From Pyronema omphalodes (Eukaryota > Ascomycota > Pezizomycetes > Pezizales > Pyronemataceae), in NCBI GenBank assembly GCA_024516155.1, contig JAJJXM010000013.1, forward strand, positions 558,001-622,000: a stretch of 64,000 nt of DNA. The letters run 5' to 3'. The notes beneath the pieces were generated by a model. That model saw only the letters and a list, made by a program, of their open reading frames with translations, was not told the origin of the DNA and ran no database searches. Every line of letters begins with the position of its first letter. The first letter of the stretch is position 1. This document shows, one piece after another, positions 48,679 through 59,615 of the stretch. Both the position numbers and the translations under genes were made by a program.

Positions 48679-48682
48679 ATGA
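48674..48682 (+). promoter_or_regulatory. Minimal uORF overlapping the main start codon
   Basis: ATG CCA TGA: a two-codon upstream frame whose stop codon overlaps the main ATG at 48679 by two bases. Such start-stop overlap can impose reinitiation-dependent translation. Whether the transcript includes it was not tested; the next in-frame Met is 23 codons later. Confidence 0.5.
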
Positions 48683-50839
48683 AGGTCCCACCTCTTACTA
48701 CAAATCCACCAGACACCGCAGAACGATTGAAACGCAAGAAAAGCACAATGGCCACCGAACGACCGCCCGCGAAAGTCCCGCCGAACAACCCCTCAACACC
48801 AGTCCTTCCACGAGTGCGAACCACCCGAAATCCGACTCCCTCTTCACTTCACCCGAATGTCACCACCAGATCACCCAAAGCAGCACCTCGCAAACCGCGA
48901 TCCGACACAGTGACTGCTCCTCCAGATATGTCACATCAGAATCTCTCCCCCCGACCGTATATTGCCCGACCATCCAGTGCGGCCAGCAACCGCAGTTTTG
49001 CTTCGAACGCAACTTACAATGGGAACTCTAGTCGCATGTCGCAACCAAACATCAACTCAACCAATGGATCGTCAATGTTCTTCCACGCAGGCCAGACGGG
49101 CTATCACGATGCACCCGCTCCGCAGCCAACCTACAACCCAGCACCTACGAGCGCTCCGAAGTTTTTCCACGCCGACGGTGCGCCCTCTGTAATAACGAAT
49201 GGGGATCTTCTTCCCCGTCGTCCTTACCGCGCCTCTATGGCAGGCTCAACAGTCGGTTCTGCCGTTGGTTCTGCAGTAGGATCTCACATTGGTAGTGAAA
49301 GAATATTGGCACCCTCACCGGCATCACGAGCCTTCAACCCCTCACCACCTTCCAGTCGTCCGTCTAGCATAGTGGGGCAACATACAGTAACAAGATCCGC
49401 TTCAATGATAATGTCAAAACCCCATACTCCATTATCAACACCAACAGCACCGCCCTCTACAAGAGCGCACGTAAAGTTCATCTACGCCAATGGAGCAGAA
49501 GAGCTCTCACCTCCGCGGGAGTATGCCGGCTCAGCTACCTCCTCCCCACAGTTACAACAATCACCATTTCCCGGGGCCATAAATACCTCTCCAAGTAAAA
49601 CCGGATTTCCTATGTCGCCTCTAGGTTCCCCTGGTCTATCTTCACCACCACATTACTTTCAACGGCAAGGTTCTCATTCAAGGAAATCAAGCACAGACAT
49701 GCAAAGAGATGCTAGAAAAGCTAGAACCGTTTCAGTAAGCTCTATGGCAGAGGTGACAGCAGCGCCACATACGGATGAAGAACACAGCGAGGTCGACAAT
49801 GAGGATGATAACAGCAGCTCTCATTCTTCTGACGATCTTTCTGAATCGGAATCAGAAGAGGATGATAATGAGCCGGAAGAAGCTCCACCGCCTCCTCCTA
49901 TGACAGCCGCGGAGAGGATCAAGATGATGGAAGAGCGTGCGGCAAATTCTAGAAGGGAACGCAAGGTACGTGAATCCAAAAATCATACATAATATATCCC
50001 GAGTGATATATAACCGCCAAGACCCTCAAAAAAACTAATAATAAACTCAATATCAATAGGTTATGGATCTCGAAATCTCCAATGCTTCCCTATTAGCCAT
50101 CAACAAAACCCTTGAGCGCGAAATGCGTAAACAAAGCGCTGAGCTTCGTCGCTACAAGCGGTTAGCACGCACAGGCACAATAGCTTCCATGAGCTCCAAA
50201 CCGGACCTAAAAACCAAGGCCGGCATCGACTCCGCCATCGACACAGAAGCGGCCACAATCGAAGAAGGAGACTCGGATTATTCTCTCGACTCGGATCCTT
50301 CAACTGATACAGAAACTGAAAAACTCTCAGAAGAAGCATCTAGCAACTCTGACGCATCTGGAGACGAAAGCGCGAATGATGAAAAACACCGCGCGGCAGA
50401 TGAAAAGAGACTGGCGGCGGACTTGTCAAAACACCAGGCTTTACTTGATGCTAGTACGAAGATGAATAAATCATTACATTGCTGTTTACTGGTTACGGAT
50501 CAGCTTATTAAGGAGGGAAAGAAGGCGCTGGAATATTCGGTTAAACCATCGGATGTACGCATTGGTGGAAGGGTACTGATAGATGAGGATGAAACGACGT
50601 TGGATTCAGTGGATGTATCAGCTGCCGAGGAGACGGAGGATGAGCAACATACAGATGCGGAGCACGAGACTGAGGAAGATGAGGGAGAGGAGGAGGATGA
50701 AGATGAGGATGAGGATGAGTTGACGGAGGAGGAGGATTATTACGAGGATAGGTTTGATGGGCAGGAGGAGGAAACAATTCCGAAAAAACTGTTCATACCT
50801 CCGGAAAGACTGAGGGAGTTGAGATATGGGATGGCATAA
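48679..50839 (+). CDS. Acidic coiled-coil protein with disordered N-terminus, unknown function
   Basis: Two exons (48679-49965, 50060-50839) give 688 residues. Residues 1-~370 are disordered, rich in Pro/Ser/Thr/Asn, with repeated (M/F)FHA(G/D)-type phrases and a GSTVGSAVGSAVGSHIGS run. An acidic Ser/Asp/Glu block (~375-400) leads to PPPPPMTAAERIKMMEERAANSRRERK, which continues across the intron into a conserved-looking helix VMDLEISNASLLAINKTLEREMRKQ, probably a coiled coil. The second half is very acidic (long Glu/Asp runs at ~625-660) and ends PPERLRELRYGMA. This layout is familiar from uncharacterised fungal proteins, but I cannot name it. Translation may be modulated by the overlapping uORF. 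Confidence 0.8.
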
Positions 50840-51893
50840 CCGGGAAGAGGAGATAGAGAAGGGCGGGCTAAGAGGGCGAAGTGATTGCTTTTAGGCGTTT
50901 ATATGGGAGTTTGACAGTTTGATAAGCCTGGGAAGGGAATGATATGATAAACACAACTATAACTATGGGGAGGATGAATGATAATTGTATGCGGGGGTAT
51001 CAGTAACCCGAGGAATTTGGACAAGAGCCGGATTGGATTGAAGGAATTAGCGGGCATTGGCGATGGGGCGATAAGTTTTTCACAGTAGTTTTTTTTTTCA
51101 CTACAGGTTTTCTTTTTTTTCTTCTTCTTCTACCAGTTTTCTCAACCATAGGTGTTGTTTTTTCTGTTTTTTTTTTCTAAACTTTTTTTTTTATCATCAA
51201 CCGCGTTTTTTATTTGCGGTTGTTTTTCAACACTTCTCTGCTACTTACTAAAGTCATTTTGTACTATTACACATGTTAGTGTTTTGCTTCGTTCTGTAGG
51301 AAAACTTCGCCACACCGCTCTAATACCAGAAGTCATGTACTGTAATAGTCCAGTCTGTGCTCAGAGGCAAAGTACTTTTACTTTGGAAATGAATTAATGA
51401 TCACTTGTTTGGACATGGACCCTTATGTACTTTCCTTTGAAATAGACTGAAATTTGAATATAAATGAATCCGAAATGGTAAAATGATACCATGCATGCAT
51501 GTGACGAAGGATCCGAAATAAAAGAAGGTCCGAACAAATGAAGTAATCCCAACTCCATAAGGCCCCAGCCCAACGCCATGACCACCACAAGGATCAAACG
51601 ATGGCGACATATGAAACACATCCGAGATATAGATAGATATATTTTTATGCATCACAGACAAAGCGTGAGCTTGGCCTGAACTTTGAACTTGTAACACCGG
51701 TTATCGATACTTAAGGTTGATATTGTAACTATAAACATAATAGCATCAAATCTTCCGTTGTTCGGACAGTTCGTAACAGCTAAATTTCTACACCCTTATC
51801 TTACACACCGGACAATCGCCGAGTTTCCGGTCCAGATCCGATATACCCATCAACACTACGGCTACCCGTTTATCATCCCGCTCTCGGCTACTC
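50840..51893. other. Intergenic, convergent 3' flanks
   Basis: Lies between the stop codons of the coiled-coil gene (plus) and Rcf1 (minus). T-rich tracts at 51087-51200; no gene supported. Confidence 0.5.
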
Positions 51894-52612
51894 CTACGCT
51901 TTGGTCTCCTTCTCTTCAACCTTCGCCGCATTCTCCTTCTCTAGTTTTTCTACCTCCTTACGCTTCGCGGCTAATTTCTTCGCACGTTCCATTATCTATC
52001 ACATCAAAAGTTAGCGGTATTCTAGAAGGTTTCCATCCCGGACATCGCAGCTACGTAACACCTCCCGAGAGCGCAGTGAGCACTTCCGAGCTGAATCGCA
52101 ACAGGCCGAGACTCCATCCTGGCATAACAGCCTTGCGCATCCCCTTCTCTTCCCCAGTATCCCACAGTGAACTCACCTCCTTATCCTCTCTCTCTCTCTC
52201 CTCCAACTCCTTAATCCAAGCATTCTGTCTCTCCTTTGCCTTTATACCCTCTGCCTCAATTCTAAGTGCCTTCTCCGCCTCTCTCTTATCCTGGTAGTAA
52301 TAACTTCCACCAATCATAGCCGCAACAGTAAAAGCTTGTCCATAGATACGCGCTCTGAACATCTTATTAGTGTGTTCCTTATTTCCCGCACGAATCGATC
52401 GTGTCGCTTTGTATAAAGCAATACAAGTGATCGCAACACCTATGGGGACTAAAGGTTCTTCTTTAAGACGGCGGAAGATTTTGGAAAGACGGTTTTCGGA
52501 GTAGAAATCTCTGGATGGGGGTTTGGTCAGTGTCGCGGCTTTACGGAGGGGGGGTAAATATCTTGGGAACTAACTCATTGTCGTCGAAGGATGATGGCAT
52601 TTGGCGTGACAT
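51894..52612 (-). CDS. RCF1: Respiratory supercomplex factor 1 (HIG1 domain)
   Basis: Three exons on the minus strand (52612-52575, 52510-52177, 51995-51894) give 157 residues, close to the yeast protein. N-terminus MSRQMPSSFDDNEDFYSENR, then the HIG1 domain: LKEEPLVPIGVAITCIALYKATRSI (TM1), a short matrix-side loop with RARIYGQ fitting the conserved RxRxxxQ part of the HIG1 motif, and FTVAAMIGGSYYY (TM2). The C-terminal part is a charged helix (WIKELEEREREDKEIMERAKKLAAKRKEVEKL) typical of fungal Rcf1. It is an inner-membrane protein promoting association of complexes III and IV. The first exon is 12 codons; an upstream non-ATG extension is ignored. Confidence 0.92.
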
Positions 52613-53357
52613 GGTGGGCGGTTGTTTGCTGGGTGTTTCGCGACGTGCGGAGAGCTCTGGTGACGGTTGAGGTGCGGAGGTGACGGCGGAGGAGGAGGTG
52701 GGTTGCAACGGTCGTGTAGACACCCGACGTCACCAGTCACCCGAGACCCGCACCACCCTGCGGTTTAGAGTTTGCTTTTGCGATACCCGCGTTTAATGTC
52801 CCGAAGTACTTAAACGAGGGATTTTGTTATTATTCTCGCTCTGCCATGAAATGAACAGTCTCGGTATAATATTTCTTCATGTGGGAAATCTTATCATTAT
52901 CTCGACCTTATCACAAAAATCGGATATCTCGGAATAATATTTTTTTTTCAAACTACCATATTAAATCAAATATCTCGGGATAATTTTTTTTTTCCAGCTC
53001 ATCATAACAAACCGAAATGTCTCGGGATAATATTAATATTTCTTCAAATTACCCGGCACACACCACCACCACCATTCGAGCTCTACGCGATAAGCGAGTT
53101 CACGAAAAAATTCCCACGTGATTTTCCTTCCCATCCTTCCAAGACCAGGATAAGAATAGTTTGTTAAGCGCGACGCTGTGTCACCCCGCCTCAGCGAGCT
53201 AAAATTCTTTCCTGTGCCTGTCCCAGTGGATCCCGGAGCTCTGACGGCCTACGAGCAGAACAGGTGTGAATATATACCGTAACCCCGCTCCTTCGCCACG
53301 CGCATTTGATACAGGCACCCGCGAACCCCCTCAGATCCTCCCTAAAAAAAAAGAAAC
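52613..53357. promoter_or_regulatory. Bidirectional promoter region, Rcf1 / threonine deaminase
   Basis: Two mitochondrion-related genes diverge from this 745-bp interval. It contains a CACGTG box (53115-53120) and a degenerate repeat block (separate entry). No Gcn4/Cpc1-type TGACTCA was found by eye. Confidence 0.5.
52855..53050 (+). repeat. Degenerate ~55-bp tandem repeat in divergent promoter
   Basis: Three to four units sharing (t/a)(a/g)tctcgg(g/a)ataatattttttt followed by a c/a-rich spacer: around 52860, 52925, 52975 and 53020. Units are imperfect. Confidence 0.6.
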
Positions 53358-55350
53358 ATGGCAGCAACAAACAGCTTGACAGATTACAGCTCTGCTGTTC
53401 CTGATCTTCCTAGACAACGCCCTGATGTTCCGGAAGATAAAGATGGTCACCCTGATGTGAGTCTTTTAACCAACCATCCACGCCATTGAATAGCTCCGGT
53501 GCCTGGTCTTATTCCAAAAAAACCCCCCAGACGGAAAACGGGAGAAACAATTACGCGGATTAAAGAGTGGGATTTACTTCGAAACCAGCTGACATTCACA
53601 TTCACAACCTAGTATCTCCGCCTCATCCTCACCTCAAGAATCTACGATGTCCTCACGGAAACTCCCGTTACCAACGCGGTAAACTTAACAACTAAGACTG
53701 GCTACAAGGTCTTGCTCAAGAGAGAGGATCTTCAGCCGGTTTTCAGTTTCAAGGTTAGAGGAGCTTATAACAAGATGGCACATTTGCCTGTTGAGGAGAG
53801 GTGGAAGGGAGTTGTTGCATGTTCAGCTGGTGAGTTGATATCTTAAAAATCCCGTAGATATTATATTCTACAACAGAACTTCTTAGGACAAGTCTAACTT
53901 TCCCAGGAAACCACGCCCAGGGAGTCGCCTACTCTGCCAAACACCTTGGTATCCCCGCCACCATTGTGATGCCCACAGGAACCCCCACCATCAAGCACAC
54001 CAACGTATCCCGACTCGGCGGTCGTGTAGTTCTCTACGGCCTCGATTTCGACGCTGCGAAAGAGGAATGTAAGCGTCTAGAGCTTAAGCATGGACTTACC
54101 AATGTTCCTCCTTTCGACGATCCCTATGTTATCGCTGGTCAGGGTACCATTGCTATGGAGCTTTTGAGACAATGTAACATTGCGGAACTAGAGGCTGTGT
54201 TCTGTTGTGTTGGTGGTGGTGGTTTGATTGCTGGTATTGCGGTTTATTTGAAGAGAATTGCGCCCCATGTTAAGATTATTGGTGTGGAGACTTATGATGC
54301 CAATGCCATGGTTCAGTCACTCAAGGAGGGAAAGAGGGTTACGTTAAGTGAGGTTGGATTGTTTGCGGATGGTGCAGCGGTGAAGGTGGTTGGAGAGGAG
54401 ACTTTCAGATTGTGTAAGGAGTATGTGGACGAGGTTATTCAGGTTACGACAGACGAGATTTGTGCTTCTATCAAGGATGTCTTCTTGGGTATGTTTTTTA
54501 TTCCCTTTGGTGGATTGGTTTTACAGTTGCTAACTAGCGGTAGATACCCGTTCCATCGTTGAGCCCGCTGGAGCTCTCGCCCTTGCTGGACTCAAGAAAT
54601 ACGCCGCCCGCCACAACCCCTCCTCCCCCGAGTCCTCTCTGTGCGCTATCCTCTCCGGCGCAAACATGGATTTCGACCGTCTTCGTTTCGTTGCCGAGCG
54701 CGCCCGTTTAGGAGAAGGCAAAGAGGTCCTGCTCTCCGTTGTCGTCCCCGATCAGCCCAAGGTCTTCAACTCAATGATGCAATGCATCCTTCCTCGTCCT
54801 GTTACCGAATTCTCCTACCGTTTCGGAGACAGAGAAAAGGCCATGATCTTTATGAGTGTTATGGTTGATAACCGGGAAGAAGAGATCCCCAAGATCTTGA
54901 AGGGTTTCGAAGAGAAGGGATTCAAAGGAATGGATATCAGCGATAACGAATTGGCAAAGAGCCATGCTAGATATCTTGTCGGAGGAAGACTACCAGAGGG
55001 TGTAGTAGAGAAGGAAAGATTGTACAGATTCGAGTTCCCAGAGAGGCCTGGTGCCCTTGGAAAGTTCTTGGATTTGTTGAACCCGGACTTTAACATCTCT
55101 CTCTTCCACTACAGAAACCATGGTGGTGATGTTGGAAAGGTTCTTGTGGGTATTCAGGTTCCTGAAGGAAAGCAGCAGGATTTGGATAAGTTCTTGGCTG
55201 AGCTTTCTTACCCCTTCGTTGATGAGACTGAGAACGTAAGTTGCTTTATTAAAACCCCAACCCAAGAAGGTGGAAAATGGTTTCGCTAATACATGTTACA
55301 AATAGCCTGTTTACCAGAACTTTTTGAACACTACTCACTTGAACAACTAG
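53358..55350 (+). CDS. ILV1: Threonine deaminase (threonine ammonia-lyase, biosynthetic)
   Basis: Five exons (53358-53456, 53613-53829, 53907-54488, 54544-55235, 55306-55350) give 544 residues. It converts L-threonine to 2-oxobutanoate, the first committed step of isoleucine synthesis. The PLP lysine is Lys80 in [11 protein letters not shown]; the phosphate-binding Gly loop is [11 protein letters not shown] (GGGG at 208-211); [11 protein letters not shown] is the conserved substrate-binding loop. The C-terminal ~200 residues hold two ACT-like regulatory domains ([25 protein letters not shown]) that in the family sense isoleucine and valine. The last exon is 15 codons ([14 protein letters not shown]). 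The family acts in mitochondria, yet residues 1-33 ([18 protein letters not shown]) are acidic and not a normal presequence; an upstream exon or alternative start may be missing. Confidence 0.93.
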
Positions 55351-56091
55351 ACGGCGCAATTTGCGAAGCGAGAAGGCGCAATGGATGTAAAAGGCGTTTA
55401 TACCGGATGTCGCGAAATGTTATGGATGTTATGGATGTCATGGTTATGGAAACGGCGTAAATACCAACTTAAAAATACCAGGCGTAGATGGTTCATGATA
55501 TGGATAGGATGTTATGGATATGGATATTATAAATAACGTAGATACCAGGTGCAAAGGTGTAAAAGGCGAAGAAGGGAGGAGGGGGGTTGGGGGGGGGGGG
55601 GGGGTGGGTTAGGATATATGCAAGTTCTAGACGAAGATTTTGGGGGGTGGACCATATAGAAATATTAGAAATGGTGCGATGCATTTATTAAAGTTTTATT
55701 TTACATTACCATATCTCCCTCCTTACCTTACTCATTCAAATCTTGGTATCTCACAATTTTATTCCAGGGATAACATACGCCATTATTTTTTTCTTCACAA
55801 ATAAAAAACTATCCAAAGCAAAATAATCCCATCTCAAAATCCTCCTCCTTGATGCTTAAAAATTAAAGTGGGTGAAAATACTTCTTAAGGCCCGAGTGAT
55901 AGTGTATGTTCTAGGCGTAGATTGTACGCCACTATAGATTTTCTATATAAACCCCCTTCCACCCCCGGCTTCTTTGCTCGTGGAATAGGCGGAGGTAACC
56001 CTAACCCAGTTTTCTCGAATCATACACTCTCCAGTTATACCGGTACTGGTACGATCTCGACACGGCTTGAAATTGGAAATTGGAAACGGGA
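55351..56091. other. Intergenic with G16 tract
   Basis: Just after the stop, ttatggatgt is repeated (~55420-55445). A G-rich run with 16 consecutive G lies at 55589-55604, flanked by shorter G runs. The remainder is AT-rich promoter-type DNA for the NatD gene. Confidence 0.6.
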
Positions 56092-57283
56092 ATGGCTGGA
56101 ATGGCTGGAATGGAGGAAATGGAGGAGTTTGTGGATATTGAGGCGCATAATGGGTTGTCGTTGGAGGAGATTCGGGGGTTTTTACCGCAGGTGGTGCCGT
56201 TGGGTAGGTTTGGTATTGGAGAATGGGATGATAGGATTGGTTGGGGATGATTTATCCCCCCCTTCCCCTTCCCTCTTCTGCTTTCTTTATTTCTTTAACT
56301 GTATCTGTATCTTACACCTTACACCTTTTCACGCTCTATTTTTTGATTTTATTCCTCCTTTCCTCCTCCCATCCCCCCCCCCCCCCCCCCCCCCCCCGTC
56401 CCCCCACCGCCTTTAAATCAAAATAAATTCCCAGAGTAGTATTTAATTTACTAACCACCATTCTAGGCATAACCCTCCACACAGCGCAGTCCATGACCCC
56501 TGCGGAATTTCTCTCTTGCTTTAATCTGGTGGAAGGGAATATGAAGCCAATGTATCTTCGCTCAACAATCGGATGGTCGGCTTCGGAGAAGAAAAAGGAG
56601 ATGGAACATCCTGCGATGAGGTTTCTTTTATTACCGGATGGGGAGGGGTTTGCGAGTTTTATGGTCACCGAAGAGGAAGGGGAGGAGGTGGTTTATTGGT
56701 ATGTTTTTTTTTAACTCTTTTTTTGTTTTTCATCTGTTGTTTTCACAATCCAACGCCCGGGATCATAAATGGACTGAGAGCGCAACCAATCCAAATTCCC
56801 ATACCCAAACATGCAAACATTCAAACATTCAAATAACCATCGCAAAACCCCCGGCTAACAAAACCCCACCAGCTACGAACTCCAACTCGCAGAAACAGCC
56901 CGTAACACAGGCAAAGGAGCAAAACTAATGCAGGTTCTTGAGGGATTCGGACATAATGTTGGTTTGCGGAAGGCCATGCTTACGGTTTTCTCCGAGAATG
57001 AGGGCGCTATTAGGTTTTATAGGAAGAATGGGTGAGTTATTTCGTCTTTCTTTTTGCTGTGCTTGTTGTTTGTGTTCTGGTTGTGCTTGTTCTGGTTGTT
57101 TTTTGCGCTAGAGAGGGGGGTCTATCATGATTCACGATGGAAATGGATGAGATGCACGAGAGAAAGAAACTGATATGGAGAACATATAGATACGAGATAG
57201 ATCCAATCTCACCAACTGGAAGAGTTACGAGAAGTGGGAAGGTTAGGCCCCCGAGTTATTATATTTTCTCGAAGGAAATTTAG
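56092..57283 (+). CDS. N-alpha-acetyltransferase NatD (histone H4/H2A N-terminal acetyltransferase, NAA40 family)
   Basis: Four exons (56092-56203, 56467-56698, 56873-57031, 57190-57283) give 198 residues. The start uses the first in-frame ATG of a MAGMAGMEEMEE run. NAA40 landmarks: TAQSMTPAEFLSCFNLVEGNMKPMY with IGWSASEKKKEM (compare the family's NM..MY..SE.GW..REKREEM pattern); VVYCYELQLAETARNTGKGAKLMQVLEG (acetyl-CoA-binding RxxGxG/A variant NTGKGAK); AMLTVFSENEGAIRFYRKNGYEID; and the closing SYYIFSKEI strand. The enzyme acetylates the N-terminal Ser of histones H4 and H2A. Intron 1 (263 bp) is unusually long here and contains a C25 homopolymer. The 5' end is the least certain part; an additional upstream exon cannot be excluded. 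Confidence 0.88.
56373..56397 (+). repeat. C25 homopolymer in NatD intron 1
   Basis: Twenty-five consecutive C inside a pyrimidine-rich intron, 70 bp upstream of its acceptor. Exact length is doubtful in any assembly. Confidence 0.9.
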
Positions 57284-58074
57284 GCTTTTTGATGCTTTTT
57301 CTTTCGTGAGGGGGGGGGGGGGGGGGGGGGAGGGTATGATGAGGTTTATGAGATTGGTTAACAGGGGGGGCGAGGGGGTGGGGGAGAACTTGTGGAGAGG
57401 GGATATCATAGCAAGAGCCGGTACTGGAAGCTAGTAGTGGTGGTGACAGTGGTAAAAGTATTCAATAACAAGCATGTAGTATCTTATAACCAAAGCCGAG
57501 AAGTGAACAGTGAATATATCCAACCAGTTACCAGTGTTCCCCACAGCCAGTCCGTTCCATTCCACTCCCTAGCTGCAGCGGGTCTGTACCATAGGACTAT
57601 TTTGAACGCACTCTATCTGGTGAAGACTGAAGAAAGCATAGAATTCAGGCCTTTGTGCATGTTAGACGAGCTCAGGCTTGAAACAGATATTCAGCCATAG
57701 GGTAACTGGTTACCTTGCATGAGATGGCTAATATTAAATTTCTTTCAACTTGTTCCAAATGGTTGAGTTTGGATATATGCTCGTGCAAGGTGTACAAGGG
57801 ATAACGTAATGCGTCACGGGGACGATATGGGGTGATGTATTTAACCTCCGTGAATTCACTGGTTTCAAAACGTAGTATCGGTTTTTACTATATTCTCTGA
57901 ATTACCTAAGTATATTTTCACACTCCATTCTATCATTTTCTACATTTCTTCGCGCAGTAATAGCTGCCAATTGAGAAAAAATCGGAAAAGGATCTCATAT
58001 ATACATCAATTTTCAAAATCCCAACGTCTAAAACATCCTATGTAATCGTAAGGGGACTAAGCACTACATAAACC
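57284..58074. other. Intergenic, no supported gene
   Basis: G-rich at the left (G21 tract), then ordinary AT-rich DNA up to the start of the right inverted-repeat arm. A frame at 57392-57700 has no recognisable feature. Confidence 0.5.
57310..57330 (+). repeat. G21 homopolymer 3' of NatD
   Basis: Twenty-one consecutive G start 27 bp after the stop codon, probably within the 3' UTR, followed by further G-rich runs to about 57385. Confidence 0.9.
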
Positions 58075-58511
58075 AATCAAACTATTTCAAGAACACCTCC
58101 CACAGACAATCATTAAACAAAACCGCAATGTCAATTGAACTTATAAAGCCCCAAAAACAGATTATTTCCCAGCTTTTATTCTGACGCGTGTTCCAGTCTT
58201 CATCATAACGTGCATTCTCACCGCTTCCAGCCGCAGATATCCATTTTCACGAGACAAAGTCTTCACTCCGAGTCTCCGGATCAAGGAGATAACACCTACC
58301 CGAATCTCTGGCTCAAGGAGATAACACCTACCCGAATCTAGCATCGACGCGGAAGTTGGAACCATCGACATCTACCGCCATCCAAACCCGCCATCCAAAC
58401 CCGCCATTCACAACTGCCACAAGAATCACGAACCAAGAACCAAGAACCGTCTTTTCTCCGTCTACCCAGCAACGGCTCATATTCCAATTCTACCACCATC
58501 TTTCATCCCCG

Positions 58512-58599
58512 GGGTTTGTAGTTCAATTGGTTAGAACTTAGAGCACGGTTACTTTACAATGCACAGAGGCCTGTGGAGGTTCGAGTCCCACCGAACTCA
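58512..58599 (+). tRNA. tRNA-like sequence, isotype unclear (possible pseudogene), right arm
   Basis: Identical to the left-arm element for the first ~55 nt, different in the variable/T-arm part. Acceptor GGGTTTG/CGAACTC (two G-U), A box TAGTTCAATTGG, B box GGTTCGAGTCCC. The T stem has two mismatches (GGAGG against CCCAC), so it is probably less functional than the left copy. No convincing anticodon arm. Confidence 0.45.
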
Positions 58600-59034
58600 T
58601 CTTTTTGCGGCGCAGCGGTGGCTTTTTTTTACACAGCGAAAATCTATAATTCATATTAAGTTTACTTCACATTTCATAGTTACGAATTTTTTGTATTCTA
58701 TTCCTGGGGCTCGAGAATAAGACTAGAAGCATCTAGGCTATGATATTTATTAAATAAATCACATCTCAGATAGTTAAAGTTAAATAAAACGCTGTTGAAA
58801 AAATGTAGACATTTTGACCCGTTACTGTGACTGTACAAGACTGATCGCGATGTACTACGTAGACATGGGTATTATCACATGATGGTGGTTGATTCTCGCT
58901 AACTGGCACATAACCGTGTGGAAAATCCGTTTTCTTTATTATTCTAAGGAAACGGTATTGAATAGTACTTGTAACGCGATTCTCCTCGCTAAAATCTACT
59001 TCTTCTCAAATATGTAATATCAAATATGTAATAT

Positions 59035-59283
59035 TTGTTATCCATTAAGACAAAGATAATGATGTGGTGTATGGATAGGTGGGAGACAAGTCAGGTAACC
59101 GGTGCTGCTTTACGAGAGGAACACGCGCAGATGGTGCGCGCGTGGGCTGAAGGAGTGAATGATTGTGTAACCCGGTACTGGCTTACGAGTAGCGGAGCCG
59201 CTTCGGTTCCCGTGCAGAGCGATTCCATGAAGCTTTCCATTCAGGATATGGAATATTATGGCGGCAATTACCTGCTCGCTTAG
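59035..59283 (+). other. Conserved short ORF in right arm, truncated by frameshift
   Basis: 82 codons matching the left-arm frame at 41446-41784 over ~70 codons. A one-base length difference near 59248 (caggatatgg here against cagaatagg-type sequence in the other arm) shifts the frame and brings an early stop. Function not recognised. Confidence 0.3.
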
Positions 59284-59545
59284 AAGCGGAGCCTATTTAT
59301 GTCTAAAAGCGGCTAGACACTACATACAGCAGGCTTCGTTCGCTAAAGCCGCTTACAAGACTCACAGGCGATGATTCGCTCGGGAGGTATCATGCGTTCT
59401 CCGGATTCCGCGAGGGATAATGTCCTGCAACAATGTCGTCAACGATTACTGACGGATCAAAGCCGTCTCTGACGGATCAAGGTTCGCTACGTGGTGACAC
59501 TATGACTGCTTTTTGGACTGTGTTTTTCGCCGCACTACCTTATGA

Positions 59546-59554
59546 TATATATAG
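59546..59554 (+). promoter_or_regulatory. TATA box of right secreted-protein gene
   Basis: TATATATAG, 62 nt between its end and the ATG at 59616. A doubled gacggatcaa lies ~100 bp further upstream in both arms (59451-59480 here). Confidence 0.7.
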
Positions 59555-59615
59555 GCCGCTTCTTCTCCTCCGTTCCTACTACTCAATCTTCTCACAAAAT
59601 TATCATACCGCCAAA

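Noticed and set aside
48674..48682. Main start of the coiled-coil gene at the upstream ATG
   Set aside because: That frame stops after two codons; the next ATG (48679) opens the long frame.
59433..59615. 61-residue N-terminal extension of the right-arm secreted protein
   Set aside because: The left arm has an in-frame TGA just before the shared ATG, and the TATA box lies inside the stretch, so it is promoter and leader rather than coding.
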